Shown: in pieces, positions 23,480-34,767 of the stretch
Layout: each line of letters begins with the position of its first letter
Numbering within the stretch: the stretch's first letter is position 1
From: Adenophora triphylla var. japonica
Taxonomy: Eukaryota > Streptophyta > Magnoliopsida > Asterales > Campanulaceae
Assembly: GCA_022495995.1 (NCBI GenBank)
Contig: JAFEMH010000337.1
Span: forward strand, 186,001-250,000
Direction: 5' to 3'
DNA length: 64,000 nucleotides
Position numbers and translations under genes: made by a program
Notes under the pieces: model-generated
Seen by the model: the letters and a program-made list of their open reading frames with translations, nothing else
Told to the model about the DNA's origin: nothing
The model's database searches: none

Positions 23480-24160
23480 TGGTCCCTAACCCTTCAATTC
23501 AATCCCCGGCCGTCAACGTAAGACCGGTTCTCGCCCACTCCAACGGCAATTCAATCCCCGGCCGTCAACGTAAGCCCGGACATCGCCCACTTCAACGGCA
23601 ATTCAACTACCACCCGCTCAACGGCAATTCAAGAAGGAGCCAACACCTCCCAGTACGAATATCAAGGCACGAGATGCCTCCAAAACGCCCGATGGCAATT
23701 CAAGAAGGAGCTAACACCTCCCAGCACGAATATCAAGGCACAAGACGCCTCCAAACGCTCAACGACAACTCAACCACTGGCCCTCAAAGGAGGTCCGAAG
23801 TCATCTTCCCAACAGAAAAGGGCCTCTACAAGGTCATGCATCCCCAGCAATTCAAGCACCGGGCCGTTGTAAGCCCGAACCTAGCCCACTTCAACGGCAA
23901 CGCAAGCACCGGCCATCAAAGTAAGCCCGAGCTCCTCCCCAACAAGTCAAAGGGAAGTCGTACAAGACTGCATATCCCCAGCACCGACCAACATCCTTGC
24001 CCACTCAACGGCAAAACAAGCACAAGAAGGAGCCAACACCTCCGAGCATAAGTCCCAAGGCACGAAGCGCCTCCAAAATGCCAAATGGTGAAGCAATCAC
24101 CGGCCGTCATCCTCGCCCACTTCAACGGCAACGCAAGCACCGACAGTCATCGTAAGTCCA
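23480..24160. repeat. Degenerate repeats upstream of PMD promoter (Element 2)
   Basis: Recurring blocks CGGCCGTCAACGTAAGCCCG, CCCACTTCAACGGCAA and AAGGAGCCAACACCTCCCAG, shuffled at 50-110 bp spacing. No coding signal accepted. Confidence 0.55.
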
Positions 24161-24227
24161 ACCTTCTACTCAACATGCAAAAACACGAAGGCATCTACGC
24201 CTCTCGCAATCAAAGCACAAGGCAGCC

Positions 24228-24615
24228 ATGCCTCCACAAATGCGGCTAGAAGACGATTCAAAGTCCTCGCGCATAACATCAACTGCGGCTAGAAGACGAT
24301 TCAAAGTCCTCGCGCATAACATCAATCAAGCGGCTAGAAGACGATTCAAAGTCCTCGCGCATAACATCAATCGCGGCTAGAAGACGATTCAAAGTCCTCG
24401 CGCATAACATCAATCGCGGCTAGAAGACGATTCAAAGTCTCGCGCATAACATCAATCGCGGCTAGAAGACGATTCAAAGTCCTCGCGCATAACATCAATC
24501 GCGGCTAGAAGACGATTCAAAGTCCTCGCACATAACACCAACATGCCGCCAGAAGACGATTCAAAGTCCTCCAGCGTGGCACCAACCGCAATCAGAAGAC
24601 GATTCAAGTCCTCAC
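24228..24615. repeat. Tandem repeat, 43-bp unit, about nine copies (Element 2)
   Basis: The unit begins GCGGCTAGAAGACGATTCAA and continues AGTCCTCGCGCATAACATCA. Central copies are nearly identical; the last two diverge (CCGCCAGAAGACG, CAATCAGAAGACG). It lies between the antisense genes and the 3' LTR. Confidence 0.88.
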
Positions 24616-24676
24616 AACTATCTCCGGCCCGGAAGGCCTTAAACCACCCGATTAGGAAAATCATAAAATTTCCATC

Positions 24677-25060
24677 CCAGACACCACCACGTCCTCACAA
24701 TTGACCTTGGCGGTCACCACACTTCAGTGGCACCACCACGCCCGCACTCACGCATTTCACGACCTCCGAACTACGACTGTGCTTGATTCCCGCCGTGGAT
24801 ACGTAGGAATCCTATCACAGTGGTCCACCCATCGACCTATGCGGTCACCCAGACACCACCACGTCCTTACCACCGACCTCGACGGTCACACGACACTTCA
24901 GTGGCACCACCACGCCCACATTCACAAAACACTCACCCCACACCCGAACTACGACTGTGCTTGATTCCCGCTGTGGATACGTAGGAATCCTATCACAGGT
25001 CCAAAGCCTACCGACCTATGCGGTCACACAAAAGGACACCACCACGTCCTCACACCGACC
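24677..25060 (+). repeat. About 175-bp tandem duplication carrying the conserved pre-LTR motif (Element 2)
   Basis: Two long copies (24677-24850, 24850-25030) and a partial third. Each full copy contains ACACCACCACGTCCT, AGTGGCACCACCACGCCC and the motif CGAACTACGACTGTGCTTGA ... GTGGATACGTAGGAATCC (about 24767-24815 and 24945-24992). The same motif stands before the 3' LTRs of Elements 3 and 4. Confidence 0.8.
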
Positions 25061-25121
25061 TCCACGGTCACTTCCTCTCCCAAAGACGCGATCCACATTA
25101 GGACCCTTATCTTATCGGCGA

Positions 25122-25159
25122 CCCCACTTCTTTCATAAGTGACGCCGTCGAGGGGCTTC
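25122..25159 (+). other. Pre-LTR hairpin and polypurine tract of Element 2
   Basis: CACTTCTTTCATAAGTG (25124-25140) can form an ACTT/AAGT stem. GAGGGGCTTC (25150-25159) is the polypurine tract directly before the LTR. Elements 3 and 4 show the same arrangement. Confidence 0.7.
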
Positions 25160-26574
25160 GTAAGTACCCCAACTGGATCACACCCTTTCAAACACACGGA
25201 AACACCGCAGACTCATCAACACAGCCTCGACGACCCCTCTCACTCAAAACCCTCTCTAAACCCCCAACCAAACCAAGGGAGGAGCCTTCCGGGATAAAAA
25301 GGGACAAAAGGACCTTACGGGAATTTTCAGGAAATTGGGAAAGCAATATTGGTCCGTACGGACCTCTTTGTTGCCATAATTACTGAATCATCTTAAAGTC
25401 CACAATATTCCCTCAAATCCCGGAAGAAATGATTACCCACATGCTTAGTTGGTCCGTACGGACCTCTTTGCATGCAAGATGGTCCGTACGGACCTTATTG
25501 CTCAGGGGACACCATAATTGCAAATATTCCTCCATCATCACGCATTCCCTCAAATCGAGGAAAACCAAAATACCGGATTACTGTGGAGGTCCGTACGGAC
25601 CTCTTTGCACCTAATCTCGGCACTATAAATAGAGGGCTCCCCCTCCTCATTTTCACACACCTCCCACTTCTCTCTTCCTCCCTAGGCCTTCCGGCTTCCC
25701 CTCTAAGTCCTTCTCGAGGCATTCCCGCCCCTTCGGATCCTTCCGAGGCCTTCCGAGCCCCCTCGTGGTGCTCCGAAGCCTCCCCGAGCGCTCCCGAGAC
25801 GCTCCCGCGCTGCCCCGAGGCACTCTCGAGGTACTCTGAGGCCCCTCGTGGTACTCCGAGGCCTTGCCTGGTCTTTCCACGGTGTCCCGGCTCTTTCCGA
25901 GTCAAACCGGCGATCCCAAACCACGCCGAAACTCTGCCCGAGTGACTCCTGCCACCACAACGCACGCCGAACCTCTGCCCGAGTGATCCCGACGATCCCC
26001 ACGCACGCCGAACCTTTGCCCGAACGCAGCCTGCCACCTCAACTCACGCCGAAACTCTATCCGCAAACAACCGGCATCTCCCAAAGCAATCCTGATCCGC
26101 ACCGGAACGCTACTCCGACCTCAAACACTATTCCCCAGCGGAAGACAGACACGAACCAACATTGGTAAGGCTTCCTTCCATTACTATTTCAATACATTTC
26201 CATACATAGCATACAATGTAGACATCCGATACAGCATGCATTTTTAAAAAGCACACACACACACAACATTTAAAGGATATTAGGGGTATCCGAAAGACTC
26301 ATTTTACGAGGCTACTCGGGTGAGCTCTAATATTCTAATATTCTCTTCCCGAGGAGTCATCTGACCTCCGAACTCAAAATCTCATCACACAAAAACAGTT
26401 TAAAATTATCTTTAAACTGATGCCCTTTTTCAATGTTTTGGGCTTAATAAAAACGGCGTGGCGACTCTACAAATGCGAAAACAAACGGCGAGACACCTCC
26501 AACCTGAAAACGCTGCAAAGTGGGAAATGCCAGATGCCGGGGCTGCGAAGCCTGCTCGGATCCGGGCTATTTCA
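25160..26574 (+). repeat. 3' LTR of Element 2
   Basis: Aligns to 9782-11197 over its full length and ends TATTTCA followed by the target duplication. The first T of TG seems lost (CTTCGTAAG where CTTCTGTAAG is expected). Palindromes at 25351-25364, 25451-25464, 25481-25494 and 25588-25601; TATAAATA at 25624-25631. Confidence 0.92.
25351..25631 (+). promoter_or_regulatory. U3 promoter of Element 2 right LTR
   Basis: Four perfect GGTCCGTACGGACC palindromes and TATAAATA, same spacing as in the left LTR. Transcription from here would read into Element 1's gag region in antisense. Confidence 0.75.
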
Positions 26575-26579
26575 GTATT
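26575..26579. repeat. Target-site duplication GTATT, right copy (Element 2)
   Basis: GTATT immediately after the LTR end, identical to 9777-9781. Confidence 0.9.
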
Positions 26580-28660
26580 GCGTCTCGGTGTGCTGCTAGA
26601 AAAATCTCATGTCCCATACTCGAGCGGAAAGGCTTGGCAGGTAGTTCAGCAAGGAGGACGTCCCACACGACGTTCATAGATTCGAGCCGAGTCTGTCGGT
26701 GTTTGTCGACTTTTATCATGAAAATCTCCTCGCTCGGCGAGGCCAAAGAATGGGTTTGCGAGAATGCGACAAATCTGTGATTGAGGACCGGAGACTTGTG
26801 TGCCTGTATCATGGCGGTGTTCAGCGTTTCCTTCCAGTACGCCTCCAAGTGTTGGAAATAACAATTAAATTTGATGAATCGAACTTCTTCGGAGTCTGCT
26901 CGCTTGAGTGTGTTGACATAGTTGGCATCGCTGGATTCCAAAGGATGCTGGCGAGACTTGCCTCTTGAAGGATGTAGCCCCGGTGTTTGACTGTGGGCAT
27001 TCTTGGCTATTGTTTCAGCCTTCGTTCCCTATGAGGAAACCGTCACCCCTTATGACTTCAAGGTCTCCCCGCCGGTTGATGAATTTGACGCATTGGTGGA
27101 GAGTGGAGGCTATGGCTTTCATGTGATGCAACCAAGGGCGCCCTAGTAGGGCCGTGAACTCGGAGGATATCCATTACATGGAACTTTGCGGGCACCATTT
27201 GGGTTTCGTACCGAGTTCCAGATTCACCGTCCCCTGAATGGGACGAGACGAACCGTCGTAGGCCTTGGCGATCCGGGTAGATGGGATCATACGCCTTTCA
27301 TTTATGCGGAGGGCCCTCATCATGCCGAGGGGAAGGACGTTTACCGATGATCCATTGTCCACTAATACCCTGTGGAGTGATATGGTGTTGAGCCGAATAG
27401 TGATGTACAAAGCTTCATTGTGTTGGGAGACATCTCTTGGCAAATCTTCATCGCAGAAGGTGATCATACTCCCATATAGGTGAGGATCATAGATTTGGTC
27501 CTTGTCTCGGGATAGAGAGTCATCAAGCCGGCCACTTCGTGCTTTTTCTTGCGAGGTAGAGCCTTTGCCGAAGCCCCCGGGTTATACCGATGCCTTTTGT
27601 GGCGGTTGCCATCTCCAATAACATGTTGATTTAGTGGGAGCGCCAGATGGCGTCGGTTTTTCTTCATCGGTGTATACTCGGGAGCTGGACAAACCGAACC
27701 TTGGGCTGACCCCGAGGGGGTTGGACTTACGTTACTGCGGTACTCGGTATCCGAAGGTCTCAATTACGTCGTTGGCAAGGCTTTTCTCGCTCTTTTACCC
27801 CTTTTTGCTTTGGGAAGACCGACCGGAGTAGAGTACATAATAATCAAATCCCCAGATGGCTCCCCGAGCGTTCCCACACCGTTATCACCGGCCTCAAATC
27901 TCTCCTTCAATTTTTGCCGGGAGGAAATTTTCTTTTTCTTAGGAGGGCGGTCCTCGTGTATCCAAATTCCGATAATCCCTTTCAAGGCAATCGGGACAAG
28001 CCACAAATATCCCACCAAATGTGTTCTACTACTGTGGCGGATTTGGGACCTCGGGTTGAGCGGTCTTGGAATGACTTTGGGTGGAACTGGTTCGGGATCT
28101 CGCCGGGCTCATCTCGTAGCGAGTGATTGGACTCCGCCGGATAATGAGATATATTGAGGTCCCGGGGAACAGGCATATGTTTGTCCTTCAAGGTAGCCCC
28201 GCCGGTTGGGATATTGTTAAGGTCCCGAAGTGGCGTGTGGCCTCTTCAATCCAGTGCTCGCCGTCCGTTTCCGGCGTTCTTTCGTGGCTTTGATGGCTGA
28301 CCATATTTCTTCAATTGTTCCCTGATTTTCATCACTCAGCCGATATTTGTGGGATCATCACTTTGAGAGGGGACAACCGACGGTATACCGAACTCTTTCG
28401 TCCCCGATCGCTGTTGGGGGCCGCTTGCCCCGTAAGTCGACGGGCAGGAGTCCCGGCGGTGGAAACATAGGAATCTTGGGGTAGCATCTTGATGTATCCG
28501 GACGATTAAGAAGAGGAGGAGAACCCTCTTCCTTCTTTGCGGTAAAAGTGCCATCGGAATTGAGACTGATAGTCAAACCATGACTTGCGACAACCCCTGT
28601 AAGGTCGCTAATTTGAGCCTCATGTCGAAGTCTCATCTGTTTCTACCTACCGGATCCAAT
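26580..28660 (-). pseudogene. gag and protease region of Element 1
   Basis: Minus strand. The gag-position part (28660-27464) includes DRPPKKKKISSRQKLKERFE (about 27950-27890), shared with Element 5. Protease: HRVLVDNGSSVNVLP near 27360, with the catalytic Asp intact, then RIAKAYDGSSRPIQGTVNLE. From about 26940 down is a linker toward pol that breaks at Element 2. Several frame changes. I do not recognise a capsid domain or a zinc knuckle, so the gag assignment is by position. 8-10 kb of reading continues at 9776. Confidence 0.65.
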
Positions 28661-30183
28661 CGGGTCTGTTCGAGGGATTTTGGAGGACGGAGCAACGTGG
28701 TCCCCATCATTACCGGGCCGATGCGTACATTCTCAAACCCGGAGTCGGAACAAACGGCGAAGCCGATGACGCGCTTGACTCTTCCCAACTAATCAATCGA
28801 TGACCCGGTGCCCGAAACCAAGCTTTGTGAGGAGTCATGGGAAAGGACACGAAGGTTCGATGTCTGGGAATGGAAGGAGGGTAGGTGTTTGGGCTTTTGG
28901 CTCATGCAACATGCAGCTATTTGTTCATGTTTACTTAAAACATGTTTTATTATCCTAATCGGTTGGAAAAGATTGCTCTTCTTTTTCGCAAACTACTCGG
29001 ATCTGGATCGGTGGGCCCCGTCACTACGTCTATAAGCCCCTCGTATTCCACCTCGTATTTCGACCTCCCAGGGTGGACATGCCCGGGCGAGGGTCCTATA
29101 GGGCAAGCGGGTCCCACCGACCGAAAGAAAAACGATCCTAAAAGCTCCGGCGGGTAATCGAGTCTTAACGAGCATTCGATGTAAATTACGGACAAAGCCG
29201 ACGTCAAAAGTCAAGATCATGTCCGAGGGCTCGACGAAAAGTCGGCATGATTTGGACCGATAAATGTCCACGATTGATCTTGACTTGTCGTCGCTAAGCC
29301 GTAATTAGGCATGGAATATTCATTAATCCTTGATGACTCGGTGTCAATGCCGGGAGTCGTTGTATAATTTGTGCCGCCGCTGCCGAAGTCAAGGCGCCGG
29401 TCAATATCTTGGTCAAAGTCTGCGGCGGAAAACCGGCAGACTTCGACTGATTAGGGTCCCCGAAAGATATTGAGTCAGTATGCCGACAAAGGCTTGAAAG
29501 GTAAGGTCTATACACAGACAGGGCATGACACAGACCAGACTAAAAACCAACCGGGTCTCGGACAAAGTGTGTCACGGACAAGTGCATGGTCGACACGAGG
29601 CTCCATGGGATGTTTGGGTAGTCCTGTGCTCATCCGAGAGGCGTAATAAGACCAAACGGACCGCGACAAGGATTTCCCCGGGTTAGGGACGTAGTGTGCA
29701 GTGTACGGTCACGTGCGCGTAGTGTGCAAGCAGTCTATCTTCTTTTTCTGAGTAAAATAGGAATTTTTCATGTGTCTTAAAAATATGATGCATGATTTTT
29801 TTTTGAAAATTTTCTTTTTTTTTTTTTGAAATTTTTTTTTTTGAAATTTTTTTTTTTGAAATTTAATGAGCACATAAGCGCGTAAGCACGAAAATTCCGA
29901 CAGTTAGGGACATTATTCTGACAGTCAAAATTTTGACTTTCTTCGAGGCGGCCAAAACAACACGAAAACTGTGCAAAAATCAACACACACACACAAATGA
30001 TTTTCAAAGTCGGGACGGAAGCTTGACCCTCAAAAGCTCTTTTTTTTTTGAAAACGGTGATACCGGTACGTGGGATTGTTAAACCACAATTTATCCCCGA
30101 CTCGTGTTAGGAGGCGATAACGGGAAGTTTAATGGTTTCCACCAATATACCAAATACCATTTTTTTTTAAAAAAAAAAGCTTA
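28661..30183 (-). other. Untranslated leader of Element 1
   Basis: No gene. 28930-29130 (minus) matches the conserved leader block of Elements 2 and 5 (GGGGCTTATAG, GCGAAAAAGAAGAGCAATC). 29780-29870 is T/A-rich with three AAATTTTTTTTTTTGAAATT-like units. CCGAGACCCGG-type segments at 29540-29700 match the leader of Element 5. Confidence 0.5.
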
Positions 30184-30202
30184 GTCCCCAGCGGAGTCGC
30201 CA
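30184..30202 (-). other. Primer binding site of Element 1
   Basis: Minus strand TGGCGACTCCGCTGGGGAC, one base after the LTR end ...CATCACA. The best-preserved Tat-type primer site in the window. Confidence 0.85.
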
Positions 30203-30203
30203 C

Positions 30204-31936
30204 TGTGATGATGTGTATCCGAAAATTTTCCCATTTTTATTTGAAAAAATCAACGAAACGGAGTCGCCACGCCATTTTTATTTTAAGGGCCAAAACTTTG
30301 AAAAAAGCCCGAGATCAGAGATTTAGGTTCGGAGGTCATGTTACACGCCGGGAAGGACGTTAGTGTGCACCCGGAATGCCTCGTAAAACGAGTCTTCCAA
30401 GCTGAAAATCATTTGTGTGTGTGTGTGTGTGTTTTGGCCAAAATACTTTGAAACTCAGGAAAGTAAAAATTGGGATATCTTTTTAAGACTTTAAACTGAT
30501 CCCATGATTTTTTGGAAGATTTTTGGATTGAGATTTAGTACTCAAAAGACCTTTTGAAGTTGAGAGTCATTTCTGCCAGAATGAAAAAGGCAGTGGACCT
30601 TTGATTTTGAAATGGATTCAAGGGTCTTAAAACTTAATAATCTGGATAAACTCAGAGAATGAAAGTTGTTCCAGACACCTTAAATAAGATTTGTGCAAAG
30701 GAATTTTCCATTTAGGAGAAGATTTAAGGGGTCAAAACCTTCTGGAAATCTCAGATATGAGATCTGGATTCCCAGAAGCTGATGAACTAGCCTCTGAAAG
30801 AAAATTTGAAAAGAGGAGTTTTACTCACCCAAAAAATAAAGTAAAAATATGTATGGAAAGATATGGATGTTGGCTACAAAAAGTGTTTTGTAGTCAACAC
30901 CAAATTCCAAGTTCATCTGTGTCCAAAAATTAATACAATGGACTGAGGTCTGGGAAAATTGCTACTGGACAGCAACTTCCCAAGAGAGAAAATATGATTT
31001 TAAGGGGGGTTTTGCATCCATGCTTGTCCCCATTTCCCTAGGTTTTGGTTAGTGATCACTAGACATTTTAGTGGTGAATCAACTATACCAAACCATCCTT
31101 GGGGTACATTAGGACTAAGCATTTCATTTGCTTGGGGAGGGGGATTTTACCCTTTGAAAATGAGATTTGATGCTTGAAAATGGTTTTTAGGGTTTTGAAA
31201 ATGAGTTTTCTTTGCAAGAAAGTAAGAGAACTTGAAAATAATTTTGATCTTTGTAGAAGATCATCCATGGAGATGGTCTTCCATGGTGATCTTCTTAGAT
31301 CTAAAGCAAGAAGATGAAAGAACTACATTTTGTAGTTTGCAAATGCATGCATGGTTGGAGTTTAGGGTAAGGAGAAGGAGGGTTTACCAATCTTCCTTGT
31401 GTTCTTGAGTTTTTGGCTTGAGTGTATGAGTGTTTAAGGCTTAAGTATGAGAGTGAGTGGATGAGTGTGAGTTGGGAAAGATTGGAGAGAAAATGGTGAC
31501 AATTCTTGAAGAATTCTCACTGTTTTCTCTCTATATTTCGCCAGAGGTTCGGTGCAATTGGTGTTGTTCCTCCTCATTTTTGTGACTGGAGGGCTCAATT
31601 TATAGCCCTCTGAAAGATGCAAACCTATCCGCGCGGATGGGATCCTTCAGCGTGCACTGTTCATTAAATGCAGCTCCAGCTTTGGACAAGAGGAATATTT
31701 CTTTTTGAAATTTCAAATTAACAGCCAGTTTATTGTTCCCAGCCATTTCTATTTGTGGTTTTATTCCTTTTGTTTTACTTTTTGAGATTCCTTTTGAGGT
31801 TTAACCTTAAATAACAATGCCCATTTTACCCTCACTTTGTTAGAAAAGTTAGGATTGTTAGGAATTGTTAGAAATGTTATAACTTTCGTTAATTTTCTAA
31901 CGAAAATTCTAACAAGCTCAAATTGGAGCACTTACA
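30204..31936 (-). repeat. 5' LTR of Element 1
   Basis: On the minus strand starts TGTAAGTGCTCC at 31936 and ends CATCACA at 30204, about 1.73 kb. It contains the palindrome at 31627-31638, a TATA box at 31604-31597, a GTAA donor near 31390, a TG/CA microsatellite (30415-30432) and an internal GTGGCGACTC near 30260. Right flank is ATGAT, inside the RT gene of Element 3. Confidence 0.88.
31597..31638 (-). promoter_or_regulatory. U3 promoter of Element 1 LTR: ATCCGCGCGGAT and TATAAATT
   Basis: Palindrome 31627-31638, then on the minus strand AGGTTTGCATC and TATAAATT at 31604-31597. Only one palindrome is seen in this LTR. TTTGCAT after the palindrome recalls the TCTTTGCAT that follows the Element 2 sites. 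Confidence 0.75.
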
Positions 31937-34604
31937 ATGATCCACAAAGAAATAGAGGTATACGTGGACGACATGATTGTTCACTCAAAGGGGACAGATG
32001 GTCAGCATTTCAGAGATCTCAGAAAATTCTTCAATCGACTGAGACAGCACAAGATGAGACTCAACCCCGCCAAATGCTCATTCGGAGTGGTCAAAGGGAA
32101 GGTCTTAGGGTATATGGTCACAGAGCGTGGCATAGAAGGAGACCCCGCCAAGATAAAAGCCATCATAGACATGCCTCCACCCAGAACATAGAAAGAAGTA
32201 AAGGGATTCATGGGCAGACTCCAGTATATCAGTCGATTCATCAATCAACTGACTACAATGTGCGATCCCATCTTCAAGCTACTCAAGAAAAACGCACCTC
32301 AAGAGTGGACCGAAGAATGTCAAGAAGCATTCGAGGAAGTTAAGCATTACTTAACCTCCCCACCTATCCTGGTTCCACCGCACAAAGAAAAGCCCCTGAA
32401 GATGTACCTCACGGTTACTGACAATGCACTAGGGGCTATGCTCGCTCAAGAACAGCCTGCCTCACACACAGAGAATGCCATCTATTTTGTCAGCCGCAGA
32501 TTCCAAGGCAGCAAAATCAACTACTCTCCACTTGACAAATCATGCGCTGCTCTCGTTTGGGTTTCACAAAGGCTAAAGCACTATATGGAAGCCTTCCCGG
32601 TTCGTCTAATTGCAAGAATGGATCCATTGAAATATATCCTAGACAAATCAAATTTGTCTTCGAGACTGGCCAAATGGTACTTCATGCTCGCGGGGTATGA
32701 TATCACTTACGTCACTCAGAAATCCGTCAGGGGGAGTATATTCGCAGATCAGTTGGCCGAATTTCCTTGTGACGAAGTGAAGGGGGAAGACCCGCGTTTC
32801 CCTGATGAGGACATCATGAGTATAGAAGAAGAAAATAAGTGGCAATTATTTTTCGATGACGCAGCCAACAAGAGAGGGTTCGGCATCAGAATGTTGTTAG
32901 TAGACCCTAACGACATCTATACTCCACTGGCAGTACGTCTTGACTTTGATGCCACCAACAACACCACAGAATACGAAGCTTGCATAGCGGGGCTTGAGGC
33001 AGCCCTAGAACGCAACGTGACTGAACTCGAGGTATTCGGGGATTCCCAATTGATCATCAATCAGACATTGAAGAAGTGGAGGTTCCAAGATCCAACCCTT
33101 CAAAAATACAGTGCCCACCTCCAAGAGTTGGCGCAACAATTTCAAGATGTCTCATTCCACTACCTCCCCAGAGACAAAAATTGGTTTGCTGACGCATTGG
33201 CCACACTCGCTTCTTTGGTCGAGATCCCTAAAGGAAAAGCAGTTAAACCCTTCAAAATAACACGGTGTTCAACTCCCGCCTACTGCGCCGTTATAGATCT
33301 CCATGACTGCAAAGACAAATGGTTGTCCGAATGTACCATTGTTGAGAACTCCAAAGAGAAACCGTGGTACCATGACATTTGGCATTTCATCCTAGATGGA
33401 ACCATCCCACCTGAGATAGACCAGAAGACTCAGATCGCCCTTAAGAGGTTGGTCGCTAATTACGTCATCACTGCTGGCCGTCTATTCAAGAAACATTCCC
33501 AAGGAAACCTCCTTTGTGCCATCGAGGAAGAGGCCCGAGAAATAATGGACCATGTTCATCAAGGCATATGTGGAATCCACATGAGCGGAAACATGCTCGC
33601 CAAAAAGATCATCAGACAAGGGTACTTTTGGCTAACCATGGAAGCCGACTGTACCAAAATGGTAAAGAAGTACCATAAGTGTCAGATACACGCCAACCTT
33701 CAGCACGCACCACCTTCCTTGCTGTACCCTATGAATTTTCCTTGACCGTTCTCGATATGGGGGATAGACGTGATTGGAAAGGTCACACCCACAGGAGCCA
33801 ACGGGCACTGCTATGTTCTAGTAGCCATCGACTATTTCACTAAATGGGTCGAGGCCGCCTCCTACAAGGTTTTGAATGCTAGAAAGGTCGCGGAATTCAT
33901 CAAGCACAACATCATCTGCCGATACGGGATCCCGCAAGAGATGATATCCGATAATGGCTCGCACTTCGAGAAAGAAACCGATCGCCTCCTAACCGAGTAC
34001 AAAATCACAAGGCATAAGTCATCTCCTTATAGGCCTCAAACGAATGGAGCAGTCGAAGCCGCAAATAAAACAATCGAGACCATCATAAGAAAATGGCAGT
34101 CACTGGAAAAGACTGGCCCGACAAGTTACCTTTCGCACTATGGGGATACCACACTTCGGTCCGGGCAGCTACAGGAGAGACTCCCTACGCCCTCACATTC
34201 GGAATGGAGGCTGTCTTGCCAATAGAATTGGAAATACCATCACTTAGGGTTCTCCTGGAAAACCAAGTGAACGAGGTCGACTGGCTAGAAAGCAGATACG
34301 AAGAGTTGGCCCTGTTAGACGAAAGAAGGTTGAAAGCAGCCGAACACACTCAAGCTTACCAAAGAAGAATGGCAAGAGCTTTCAACAAGAAGGTCAAGAC
34401 AAGGAACATCAGAGTAGGTGACCTGGTTCTCCGTGAGCACCGTCCTGGACCTTCAACCCGTTAGGCAAGTAGGGACCAAGATGGATAGGACCCTACATTG
34501 TGAAGAAGATATTCTCTGGGGGAGCCCTTCAGCTCGTGGACTTAGACGGAGATCAACTACCGAAGCCGGTCAACATGGACAAGCTCAAGAAGTACTTCGC
34601 GTGA
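31937..34604 (+). pseudogene. pol: pol of Element 3 (RT 3' part, two RNase H domains, integrase), nearly intact
   Basis: Opens MIHKEIEVYVDDM with the RT catalytic DD. The reading changes frame near 32190-32210 (stop in PPRT*KEVKGF), then runs 32210-33745. Ty3 RNase H: MYLTVTDNALGAMLAQE. Archaeal-type RNase H: LFFDDAANKRG, then NTTEYEACIAGLEAAL, FGDSQLIINQ and YLPRDKNWFADALATLASL. Integrase zinc domain: HQGICGIHMSG with C-x2-C CHKCQ. A single TGA at 33743-33745 replaces a Trp codon; the core continues at 33770 (DYFTKWVEAAS, PYRPQTNGAVEAANK). Frameshifts follow near 34095 and 34435. End at TGA 34602-34604 (KLKKYFA). In LFFDDAANK a Gly is Asp in comparison with the other copies. Confidence 0.85.
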
Positions 34605-34767
34605 CTTGGCCTCCTAAAAAGAAATCGCTTGATAGGTTGAAAATCCCAAAAAGAATGACCTAGGCAAAAATTAGAGCTTGCACAAGAAAAGAAGCCCGCT
34701 AGATCGAAAACCCGAAGGGGCAGTCTAGGCAAAAGAAAGGGTGTGCATAAAAAAAAAAGGGGCCTTG

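Larger units (their letters stand above)
9782..26574 (+). mobile_element. Element 2: complete but non-autonomous Tat-like LTR retrotransposon inside Element 1
   Basis: 16.8 kb bounded by LTRs 9782-11197 and 25160-26574 and by a perfect 5-bp duplication. Order: LTR, primer site, leader, gag, protease, unidentified stretch, integrase, antisense DUF7745-like gene, antisense PMD gene, three repeat fields, hairpin, polypurine tract, LTR. No RT or RNase H is found between protease (about 14.9 kb) and the integrase zinc domain (about 16.3 kb), so movement would need another element's enzyme. LTR and leader match Element 5, which does carry RT. The palindrome GGTCCGTACGGACC is present in both LTRs (four each), before the DUF7745-like gene (two, damaged) and before the PMD gene (two). 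Confidence 0.9.
1..31936 (-). mobile_element. Element 1: Tat-lineage Ty3/gypsy retrotransposon, interrupted by Element 2, 3' LTR off-window
   Basis: Read on the minus strand it runs 5' LTR (31936-30204), primer site (30202-30184), leader, gag/protease (28660-26580), the Element 2 insertion (26574-9782), pol (9776-5898), antisense DUF7745-like gene (3918-5420), antisense PMD gene (600-3433) and a tandem repeat at the left edge. The gag side and the pol side are joined once Element 2 and one copy of its target duplication are removed. Its own palindrome ATCCGCGCGGAT occurs in the LTR (31627-31638), before the DUF7745-like gene (3780-3791) and before the PMD gene (inside 421-438). The 3' LTR must lie left of base 1. 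It is inserted in the RT of Element 3. Confidence 0.85.

Noticed and set aside
24228..24615. CRISPR-like array of regular 43-bp spacing
   Set aside because: Units are contiguous without unique spacers, and the DNA is a plant retrotransposon.
30413..30432. TG/CA microsatellite as an independent feature
   Set aside because: It is a constant part of the LTRs here (also about 10870, 26253, 57846) and adds nothing beyond the LTR calls.
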